Source: Bacteroidales bacterium
GTDB taxonomy: Bacteria; Bacteroidota; Bacteroidia; Bacteroidales; JAFGXI01
Reading direction: 5' to 3'
Assembly (NCBI GenBank): GCA_026985625.1
Contig: JALSQC010000153.1
Span: 1-12,563 of the forward strand
Length of the DNA: 12,563 nt
Below, piece after piece: positions 1 through 6,002 of the stretch. Made by a program: the position numbers and the translations under genes. The stretch's first letter is position 1. Every line of letters starts with the position of its first letter. Under the pieces are notes generated by a model. The model ran no database searches. It was not told the origin of the DNA and saw only the letters and a list, made by a program, of their open reading frames with translations.

Positions 1-2055
1 AATTGTATCGGTTTTTATACAACCAACAGCGTCGGTAACTTCAAAAGTGTATTGTCCTGCAGGTATTTGATTTGCAAAAGTTGATGTTCCTCCTGTAGGA
101 ATCCAATTATATGTATAGCCGGGAGTTCCTCCCGATACAGTTGCAGATATTGTTCCTGTACTATCGCCACGACACAAAACATCTGTTCCTAATAAGCTAA
201 TATTTATAGGAGGATCTAATTCTATTAAAGTAAATGATGTATCTAAACTACAACCGTTTACATCGCTAACCGTAACGGTATAATTTCCTGCAGGAACATT
301 TATTAAAGAATCGGTTTGTGATGGAGAATTGTGCACTGTTCCGTCAGACCAAGTATATGTATATGGTGGTGTTCCGTATTGCACGTCAACAATTAAAGTT
401 CCTGAGCTGTCGCCTGCACACCAAATATCGCTTGAACCTATATTTGATATTATCATTTCCGGATTTGGAATCATTGTAGTGGGTGCAATAGTTGTATCTT
501 GAAATCCTGCTAAATCCCAAGTGTTATTATACCATGTTATAGGAATATATCCTAACGGATAATTTACATTTACAAGCGGACCTATATGATATGACCATTT
601 TAATCCGTTAAGTTGATACATTGAGGTATCTGTTGCTGGAATATAAATTTCGTCGGAACAAAAATATCGTTGTTTGGTATCGAATAAATTTTGCGAACTT
701 GTATCAATTTCGGTTGGAGTTCTTGTAAAAGTATCTGCGGGCAACGGAATGCAAAAGCTTGGTATTTCGGTTGGGGTTATTATGGGAAAAGGAATATTTA
801 TTGTAAATTCTAAAGCTGTTAATGCAAATTCAAAGGCTATACTGTCCCATGTGTGATTTGTTATTGTTGGCGAAATACTGTGATTTATGCCAACGTCCAT
901 ACTTTGCCAATCGAAACAAGGCCATTTAATATTTAAATCGTCACAAGCCGGAAATTTTATTGTATCCGAAACACCCGAATCTATAACCGTATTTGCGTTA
1001 TGAGGTTCTGTAACGGTATATTCCAAATCGGTAGGAAACGACAATGTTGTCCATACTGTCGGACTAAAAGTCAAGTCTTGTTGCATAGTGCTGCTAAAGT
1101 TAAGATTTGCCGTAAGCAACGAATAGTCAATACTAATGCCTCCTCCCAGATTATATGAACCATTTAACGCTGCAAGAAATTGTTGTATTGCAGGACCTTG
1201 TGGTGGTGGCAAAAATCCTGCAATAAAACTTAAAAATTGTATTACGTCTAAATCGAATTGGGCATAAGTGCTGTCGCCGTTTGCTATTATTGATTTATGA
1301 CAAACATCGCTAGTATCAAGATAATCATGAGTTTCTATGTATGGTATCGTAATTTCGCCACTTAATCCTGTTCCTGCAAAATTAGTAAATGTTATTGGTA
1401 ATACCGTATCGTGACAAAAACCGAAACTTCCGTTTTGTGAACATGGGTAAATAACTTCGCCAGTTTGTCCGTTAAGATAAAATAGTATTAACGAATCGGT
1501 TGGAACGTTAACATTAACAAGGTTAAAGGTATCGCATGATATTGCACAAACTTCTGCATTAATATCTAAACCAAAACCATAATCTAAATCTAATGATATA
1601 ACTCCTGCTTGCGGAAAATGCGAATTTAATCCCCAACCCGGCAATACTTCGTAATCGGAATTTATTGTTATTGTTTGTCCGGGATTCCACGTATAATTAT
1701 TCGGAAAAGTAAGATTTATACGTGTTGGATAATAAACATCGAGCCACCCTGTTGTAAATCCTGTCATTTCAAAAGTCGAGCCTAATTCCAGCCATGTATC
1801 TATATTTACCATTGCTCCTATTTGTCCTCCCAAAACCGATTGCATATAACCTATTGACATTGTTGTATCGTAATATACATGAAATAAGTTAAGATTAACA
1901 TTTATATTAAATGGAGAACCATTTGGTCCCCACATATTTTGATTTGTTGTAAACCAATCGATATCGGTAGTAAACGTATGTGTTTGACTTTTAGCATTTG
2001 CCGAAAGCAGAATAATAAAAAATAAAATTACAGTATGTTTTATTAATCGTATCAA
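1..2055 (-). CDS. Large secreted SprB-repeat protein, C-terminus cut by window edge
   Basis: Probable cell-surface adhesin of the SprB-repeat kind. I checked the minus-strand frame codon by codon: it is open from 2058 to position 1, giving 685 residues and no stop. An in-frame TAA at 2059-2061 and the absence of an ATG before the mature protein leave TTG at 2053-2055 as the best start. From there the product begins with a signal peptide: basic RLIKH, a hydrophobic stretch VILFFIILL, then SANA as a likely cleavage site. Residues about 24-530 are beta-rich, with many Asn and Thr residues, and I do not recognise them. Residues about 534-616 and 617-685 are two SprB-like repeats, each with a C-(A/R)-G-D-S motif, then GTPPYTYTW or GTPGYTYNW, then AGNYTVTVSD or AGQYTFEVTD, then NGC or VGC. 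SprB repeats occur in the gliding adhesin of Flavobacterium and in many Bacteroidota surface proteins. More repeats and a T9SS sorting domain probably follow, but are not visible. It overlaps the upstream gene by 4 bases. Confidence 0.85.
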   Translation of the reverse strand, partial: MIRLIKHTVILFFIILLSANAKSQTHTFTTDIDWFTTNQNMWGPNGSPFNINVNLNLFHVYYDTTMSIGYMQSVLGGQIGAMVNIDTWLELGSTFEMTGFTTGWLDVYYPTRINLTFPNNYTWNPGQTITINSDYEVLPGWGLNSHFPQAGVISLDLDYGFGLDINAEVCAISCDTFNLVNVNVPTDSLILFYLNGQTGEVIYPCSQNGSFGFCHDTVLPITFTNFAGTGLSGEITIPYIETHDYLDTSDVCHKSIIANGDSTYAQFDLDVIQFLSFIAGFLPPPQGPAIQQFLAALNGSYNLGGGISIDYSLLTANLNFSSTMQQDLTFSPTVWTTLSFPTDLEYTVTEPHNANTVIDSGVSDTIKFPACDDLNIKWPCFDWQSMDVGINHSISPTITNHTWDSIAFEFALTALEFTINIPFPIITPTEIPSFCIPLPADTFTRTPTEIDTSSQNLFDTKQRYFCSDEIYIPATDTSMYQLNGLKWSYHIGPLVNVNYPLGYIPITWYNNTWDLAGFQDTTIAPTTMIPNPEMIISNIGSSDIWCAGDSSGTLIVDVQYGTPPYTYTWSDGTVHNSPSQTDSLINVPAGNYTVTVSDVNGCSLDTSFTLIELDPPINISLLGTDVLCRGDSTGTISATVSGGTPGYTYNWIPTGGTSTFANQIPAGQYTFEVTDAVGCIKTDTI

Positions 2056-2570
2056 TCTTTAAATTTTACTGTTAACAAACTTTTTAATAATACTTTTGCA
2101 AGGACATCGCGTGCTATTACAGGGTAATTAGCATTTATCCAAATTGTTTTATTGTATGTTCCCGTAAAAAACATAAACCTCTCATATTCTATTACCGTGT
2201 GTAAAGTATCTTGTGCTTGCGTTTTAAACGATACTAAAAAATATGTGGCTTTTTTACCGTCATCGGTAAGTGTATCTTTTTTGCTAATAAATTTTACTCC
2301 TTGTTTTTCGATATATTCTTTTGTTATATTTTTTACTAACATAGGATATGGCGAACCGTTAATCTCGTTTACTTGTATGGTTGACGACGATGTTGGATGT
2401 AAAAGTGTATTTGCTTGAGGCAATACCATAAAATATTTAGGTGGAATAAACGAAACATCGGTATTTGGAACTTTATACGATGGAATTATAGTATCTTGTG
2501 AATCAGTATTTTGTGCTGATAAAATTGTTGATGCAATAATAAATATTATTATAAAAATAAACTTTTTCAT
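2052..2570 (-). CDS. Small secreted protein of unknown function, possibly PsbP/DcrB-like
   Basis: A 172-residue exported protein. I chose the ATG at 2568-2570 because it starts directly with a typical signal peptide (MKKFIFIIIF, then IIASTILSAQ, with likely cleavage before Gln20). An upstream ATG at 2633 would add 21 residues in front of it and run into the divergent promoter region. The mature part begins with a short polar linker, then VSFIPPKYF, and later has TIWINANYP followed by a C-terminal helix and the ending SLLTVKF. This order (a leading F-x-PP segment, a central amphipathic region, then a W-I-x-A-N-Y strand and a terminal helix) recalls the PsbP/DcrB/Mog1 alpha-beta fold, but that is inference from general pattern only. 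No lipobox Cys or sorting domain is present. Its stop overlaps the start of the SprB-repeat gene, so the two are probably co-expressed. A weak -7-like TAATTTTA lies at 2592-2599 on the minus strand. Confidence 0.8.
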   Translation of the reverse strand: MKKFIFIIIFIIASTILSAQNTDSQDTIIPSYKVPNTDVSFIPPKYFMVLPQANTLLHPTSSSTIQVNEINGSPYPMLVKNITKEYIEKQGVKFISKKDTLTDDGKKATYFLVSFKTQAQDTLHTVIEYERFMFFTGTYNKTIWINANYPVIARDVLAKVLLKSLLTVKFKD

Positions 2571-2665
2571 ATTTGGTTGACAAATAAAGTATAAAATTAA
2601 TACTTTTTTTATATTTTTTTTATAAATAAACACATCTTTTTTATATAAATCTTGATTTAAATAAA

Positions 2666-2673
2666 TAATTTTG
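2666..2673 (+). promoter_or_regulatory. Bacteroidota -7 promoter element upstream of cysS
   Basis: TAATTTTG matches the Bacteroidota sigma-ABfr -7 consensus TAnnTTTG exactly and lies 16 bases before the cysS ATG, which would give a very short leader. No good TTTG -33 element is found at the expected distance; a TTG at 2652-2654 is too close. The 119-base divergent spacer is extremely AT-rich, so a chance match is possible. No Shine-Dalgarno sequence is seen before cysS, which is common in this phylum. Confidence 0.4.
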
Positions 2674-2689
2674 TAAAAATTATAATATT

Positions 2690-4162
2690 ATGCAAGATTT
2701 ATACATTTACAATTCTTTATCGCGAAAAAAAGAAAAGTTTGAACCTTTAATTAAAGGGCATGTAGGAATGTATGTTTGTGGCCCGACAGTTTATGGCGAA
2801 GCTCATTTAGGACATGCTCGTCCTGCAATTACTTTTGATTTACTTTTTAGATATTTAAAACATATTGGGTATAAAGTAAGGTATGTTAGAAATATTACCG
2901 ATGTAGGACATCTTGTTAACGATGCAGATGAGGGCGAAGATAAAATTGCAAAAAAAGCAAAGCTCGAAGAATTAGAACCTATGGAAATTGTTCAACGTTA
3001 TACCGATAGTTATCATAAAAATATGGAGCAGTTAAATACGCTTACTCCAAGTATAGAACCTCGTGCCTCGGGGCATATTATAGAACAATTACAAATGGTT
3101 GACGATATTTTTAATAATGGTTATGCTTACGAAAAAAACGGTTCGGTTTATTTTGATGTAGAAAAATATAACAAAAAGAACAATTACGGAAAATTATCGG
3201 GACGAAATATAGATGAGCTTTTTAATACAACTCGTCAGCTTGACGGACAAGATGAGAAAAAAAACAGTTTTGATTTTGCTTTATGGAAAAAGGCAAAACC
3301 CGAGCATATTATGCGATGGCCATCGAAATGGAGTAATGGTTTTCCGGGTTGGCATTTAGAATGTTCTACTATGAGCACAAAATATCTTGGAAAACAATTT
3401 GATATACATGGTGGAGGAATGGATTTGCTTTTTCCTCATCACGAATGTGAGATTGCTCAATCGAAAGCAGCTAACGGTAACGAATCGGTAAAATATTGGA
3501 TGCATAATAATATGATTACAATTAATGGTCAAAAAATGGGAAAATCGCTTGGTAATTTTATTACACTTAACGAGCTTTTCTCCGGTAATCATAATCTTTT
3601 AGAAAAATCTTATAGTCCTATGACAATACGGTTTTTTATTTTACAAGCTCATTATCGTAGCACCGTAGATTTTTCAAACAAAGCATTGCAAGCTGCCGAA
3701 AAGGGTATGGAAAGACTTTTTAACGGAATTGAAACATTAAAAAAGATTAAACCCTCGGATAGTTCTACAATAAATATTACGGACATAAAAAATAAATTTT
3801 ATTCGGCTATTAACGACGATTTAAATACTCCTATTCTTATATCACATATGTTCGATGGTGTTAAAATTATTAATTCTATTTATGCAAATAAAGAGCAAAT
3901 ATCAGCTAATGATTTAGAGTTATTAAAAAAATTATACAAAACATTTACATTTGATATTCTTGGATTAAAACCCGAATCAAAAATTGATAATTCTAACAAT
4001 AATGTATTAAATTCGGTAGTGGATTTACTTCTTAACATACGTTTAAAAGCAAAAGAAAATAAAGATTTTGCTACGTCGGATAAAATTAGAGACGAACTAA
4101 ATAAAATAGGAATTATTGTCAAGGATAAAAAAGATGGGTTTGACTGGGAGCTTAAAAATTAG
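2690..4162 (+). CDS. cysS: Cysteinyl-tRNA synthetase
   Basis: Class I aminoacyl-tRNA synthetase that activates cysteine with ATP and charges tRNA-Cys in the cytoplasm. The 490-residue product is about the usual length for the family. The first signature is HLGH at residues 39-42 (the HIGH motif), inside CGPTVYGEAHLGHARP. The KMSKS loop is KMGKS at 282-286, followed by LGNF; Gly in the third position is a conservative variant. All four zinc ligands that give Cys specificity are present by spacing: Cys30 (in YVCGPTVYG), Cys225 (in GWHLECSTM), and His250 and Glu254 (in FPHHECE). The C-terminal part (about 345-490) is the helical DALR-type domain with DDLNTP and the tRNA-binding end. It is the only plus-strand gene in the window, transcribed away from the SprB-repeat unit and convergent with the exported-protein cassette. 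It appears intact and functional. Confidence 0.98.
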   Translation: MQDLYIYNSLSRKKEKFEPLIKGHVGMYVCGPTVYGEAHLGHARPAITFDLLFRYLKHIGYKVRYVRNITDVGHLVNDADEGEDKIAKKAKLEELEPMEIVQRYTDSYHKNMEQLNTLTPSIEPRASGHIIEQLQMVDDIFNNGYAYEKNGSVYFDVEKYNKKNNYGKLSGRNIDELFNTTRQLDGQDEKKNSFDFALWKKAKPEHIMRWPSKWSNGFPGWHLECSTMSTKYLGKQFDIHGGGMDLLFPHHECEIAQSKAANGNESVKYWMHNNMITINGQKMGKSLGNFITLNELFSGNHNLLEKSYSPMTIRFFILQAHYRSTVDFSNKALQAAEKGMERLFNGIETLKKIKPSDSSTINITDIKNKFYSAINDDLNTPILISHMFDGVKIINSIYANKEQISANDLELLKKLYKTFTFDILGLKPESKIDNSNNNVLNSVVDLLLNIRLKAKENKDFATSDKIRDELNKIGIIVKDKKDGFDWELKN

Positions 4163-4274
4163 TATTTTTTAATTTTTAGTGTTTCGCCTGAAAAACATGT
4201 CGGGGTTTTATTTCTGTAAAGTTACAAAATAATTAGTTTATTTGTAAGAAGTTATTTGCTTGTAAAAATACATT

Positions 4275-4303
4275 AAAAAACGTCCTCGTTTGTGACGAGG
4301 ACG
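4275..4303 (-). terminator. Candidate intrinsic terminator, minus strand
   Basis: CGTCCTCGT at 4281-4289 is the exact reverse complement of ACGAGGACG at 4295-4303, making a 9-bp GC-rich stem with a 5-base loop. On the minus strand the stem is followed directly by six T residues (4280-4275), which is the layout of a Rho-independent terminator for the exported-protein cassette. On the plus strand it is followed by AGGGAGG and then TTTTATT, which is less convincing. It lies about 200 bases beyond the stop at 4509, so it could instead be an unrelated repeat. Confidence 0.6.
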
Positions 4304-4398
4304 AGGGAGGTTTTATTATTTATTTTTTAGAATTTGTAATTTTAGATTCTGTTTCAGATTCAAAATTTTAAATTTATAAAAAGAGAATAAAAACCTAA

Positions 4399-4430
4399 AA
4401 ACCTAACAGATTTTAAAATCTGTTAGGTTT
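4399..4430. repeat. Perfect 32-bp palindrome
   Basis: The sequence is its own reverse complement over 32 bases, with half-site AAACCTAACAGATTTT and its centre between 4414 and 4415. As RNA it would form a long hairpin on either strand, with T-rich sequence just downstream on the minus strand (ttaggtttttatt), so it may end transcription in both directions. Palindromes with a CCTAACAG half-site are, from memory, common between Bacteroidota genes and often repeated across a genome. That repetition is not visible in this window, where it occurs once. Confidence 0.85.
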
Positions 4431-4468
4431 AAGAATCGGTAGCTAAGCAATTTGTTTCATTATTTGTA

Positions 4469-4494
4469 GAGATTGCCACGCTCGCAATGACGGA
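4469..4494. repeat. REP-like ATTGC/GCAAT palindrome
   Basis: ATTGC at 4472-4476 and GCAAT at 4484-4488 face each other around a CACGCTC loop. Read on the minus strand the element is GTCATTGCGAGCGTGGCAATCTC-like, a type of short interspersed palindrome I recognise as widespread in intergenic regions of many bacterial genomes. On the plus strand it is followed by GACGGAC and seven T residues, which could also help end transcription. It is the most GC-rich patch nearby, which fits a mobile or repeated element. Confidence 0.5.
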
Positions 4495-4508
4495 CTTTTT
4501 TTGATTAT

Positions 4509-4868
4509 TTATTTTTTATTATTCGAGTCAATTATTTTTTTATCTGATGATTGACTTCTTAATATTTGTTTTGTTCTTTTTAAAAATACAATATAGTCAA
4601 AACTAATATTAGATAGACTTTTCGATTTAACAATAAATGAATTATTTTTTTTATCGGTTATATAAAGTTCGTCATATGTATCTATTGGTGTAAGCATTAC
4701 AAAATACTTATCATTTCTCATTAGTTTATCAAAGCTTATTTTACATTTTCCATCTATTATTTTTTCTGTACCTACAGAATGAATATAAATACGACTAACT
4801 TCTTTTGTTTGCGAAAAAGCAATTATGGTAAAAAGACTGAGTATCGATATTAAAATTATTTTTTTCAT
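4509..4868 (-). CDS. Small secreted protein, stand-alone fibre-type module
   Basis: A 119-residue exported protein. The ATG at 4866-4868 was chosen because it starts with a clear signal peptide (MKKIILISILSLFTIIAFSQ). The longer frame from 4955 would add 29 residues and run into the upstream gene. The mature part, with IHSVGTEKIIDGKCKISFD, then YFVMLTP, LYITDKK, SFIVKSK and FDYIVFLKR, follows the strand pattern of a module I know from the C-termini of bacterial tail-fibre-like and repeat proteins (typically V-H-S-V-G, x-G-x-C-x-V-x-F-D, V-T-P, G-F-x-V-K, F-x-W-x-x-x-x-R). Here it stands alone behind its own signal peptide. The tail is short, charged and lysine-rich. There is no T9SS sorting domain. 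It lies 25 bases after the tail-fibre-like gene, in the same orientation, so the two are probably co-transcribed and may form one structure. The family link is from memory of pattern, not a search. Confidence 0.75.
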   Translation of the reverse strand: MKKIILISILSLFTIIAFSQTKEVSRIYIHSVGTEKIIDGKCKISFDKLMRNDKYFVMLTPIDTYDELYITDKKNNSFIVKSKSLSNISFDYIVFLKRTKQILRSQSSDKKIIDSNNKK

Positions 4869-4893
4869 AATATATATTTTTTTAATTAATTTA

Positions 4894-5991
4894 TTAGTTA
4901 CGTAAAACAAATATTTGTAAAATTCCTTCTGCAGCTGAACTAGAATTCCCTCCAATATAAATTGTATTTCCAGAATACTGCCTATTTGCTCTTACTTCAA
5001 AAGTATAATTCCCATTAGAAGTAACATGATAACGTGCAATTGCAGAATAATTCTGCCAAGTCATATATGAATAATAAGAATCAATAGATGTTCTAACATA
5101 TCCACCTACAGATGCCATTGTCCCATTAATATATAATGCTACATTAACTATATTCCAATCACTACCATTCATATACATATTACCACTAAACCATACTAAA
5201 ACTCTATCTCCTGTATGTAAGCCATTTACAGTGATTGATTCTCCAGGTATTGCTGTAAATGTACTTGAAGTAATAGCCAAAGAACTTGTGCTTTCTACAG
5301 TGTGAATATCACTTAAAGAAATCCCTGCTACCCAAGAAGGAGCAACTCCTGTTCCATTAGATTTTAAAAGTTTACCTGCATTACCTGCATCACCGTTAGG
5401 CATTAAAGCACCTGAAAATCTAACATTTCCACTTACATCTAATCTTTCGGAAGGCGAAGTTGTTCCAATACCAACTTCACCACTACTTTCAATTACCATT
5501 CTTGGAGTAGAACTAGCATTTAAAAAATTTAAATCATTATCACTGCTACCATATGTAATTTTAGCATATTGACTTCCAGTTGCTTGAGCATCATTTAAAA
5601 TAATTCCTGCATCAGTTTCGGAAGTATTAGATATTTCAATATTTTGGGTGGCACCATATACTTCTAATTTTGATGAAGGCGAAGTTGTTCCAATACCAAC
5701 ATTTCCCGTATTTGTAATTCTCATTCTTTCGGTACCATTTGTTCCAAAAATTAATGAATTATTTTGTCTGTTTAAAATTGAAAAATCGTTACTGTTTACT
5801 GAGAATGTAAGTCCTGTATTTGCAGATGTGCTTCGGCTAAGTTGTAATAAATTTCCATCACTTGTCCAATAAATATGCAAGGGACTTTGTGGTGTTGTAA
5901 ATGAAGAACTATTGCTTATCCCTACATTCTGAGCCACTAAAGAAGCTACGCTCAAAACAGTTATGCCGATTATAAAAATTAATTTTCTCAT
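4894..5991 (-). CDS. Exported tail-fibre-like repeat protein with beta-sandwich-like end
   Basis: A 365-residue exported protein. Signal peptide at residues 1-20 (MRKLIFIIGI, then TVLSVASLVA), with likely cleavage before Gln21. Residues about 80-185 hold two units, each with an R-M-R-I or R-M-V-I strand, then GNVGIGTTSPSSKLEV (96-111) or GEVGIGTTSPSERLDV (171-186). Such GIGTTxP units are typical of trimeric phage tail fibres and of fibre-like secreted proteins in Bacteroidota. They are followed by the linker GKLLKSNGTGVAPSWV (206-221), which in relatives leads into a C-terminal adhesive or chaperone domain. Residues about 225-365 form a beta-rich domain (VLVWFSGNMYM, VALYINGTM, NYTFEVRANRQ, ILQIFVLRN) that looks like a C1q- or TNF-type jelly roll; the fold is inferred. 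There is no S74 peptidase-chaperone domain and no T9SS sorting domain, so how it crosses the outer membrane is unclear. It starts 11 bases after the T9SS cargo gene. No other phage gene is nearby. Confidence 0.9.
   Translation of the reverse strand: MRKLIFIIGITVLSVASLVAQNVGISNSSSFTTPQSPLHIYWTSDGNLLQLSRSTSANTGLTFSVNSNDFSILNRQNNSLIFGTNGTERMRITNTGNVGIGTTSPSSKLEVYGATQNIEISNTSETDAGIILNDAQATGSQYAKITYGSSDNDLNFLNASSTPRMVIESSGEVGIGTTSPSERLDVSGNVRFSGALMPNGDAGNAGKLLKSNGTGVAPSWVAGISLSDIHTVESTSSLAITSSTFTAIPGESITVNGLHTGDRVLVWFSGNMYMNGSDWNIVNVALYINGTMASVGGYVRTSIDSYYSYMTWQNYSAIARYHVTSNGNYTFEVRANRQYSGNTIYIGGNSSSAAEGILQIFVLRN
5450..5700 (-). repeat. Two 26-base direct repeats inside the fibre gene
   Basis: The bases at 5450-5475 and 5675-5700 are identical over 26 positions and begin 225 bases apart. 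Each encodes the VGIGTTSP core, in the same frame, so the repeat unit is 75 residues. The sequence between the copies is not repeated. Complete identity at the DNA level, including third codon positions, suggests recent duplication or gene conversion rather than protein-level conservation alone. Confidence 0.85.
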
Positions 5992-6002
5992 AGTTATTAA
6001 TT

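Larger units (their letters stand above)
4163..4508. other. Convergent intergenic region with palindromes, no gene
   Basis: This 346-base region lies between the end of cysS and the end of the 4509-4868 gene, so both flanking transcripts must stop here. I see no coding frame with a plausible start and no tRNA-like or other RNA fold. It holds three separate palindromic elements (4281-4303, 4399-4430 and about 4469-4494). Just after cysS there is a weak candidate terminator, CCTGA at 4187-4191 facing TCGGG at 4200-4204 and followed by gTTTTattt; its 5-bp stem includes a G-T pair and is too weak to list on its own. The stretch 4320-4398 is AT-rich with loosely repeated words such as GAATTTGTAATTTT and TTCAAAATTTTAAATT. 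Confidence 0.7.

Noticed and set aside
674..856. Plus-strand open frame of 60 codons
   Set aside because: It lies antisense within the SprB-repeat gene, whose frame is open throughout and encodes recognisable sequence; the 60-residue product has no recognisable features.
534..1980. Possible frameshift or pseudogene in the long unlabelled part of the SprB-repeat gene
   Set aside because: Reading every minus-strand codon from 2055 to 1 found no stop and a consistent beta-rich composition, so the frame is intact.
4163..4508. CRISPR array or RNA gene in the palindrome-rich gap
   Set aside because: The three palindromes differ from one another, there is no regular spacing, and nothing folds like a tRNA or known RNA.
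4509..4955. Small gene as a frameshifted tail end of the fibre gene
   Set aside because: The fibre gene has its own complete C-terminal domain and stop at 4894, and the small gene has a full signal peptide of its own starting at 4868.
4894..5991. Prophage remnant suggested by the tail-fibre-like repeats
   Set aside because: No capsid, tail, lysis or integrase gene is near. The gene has a signal peptide and sits in a unit with a T9SS cargo gene, which points to a host exported protein.
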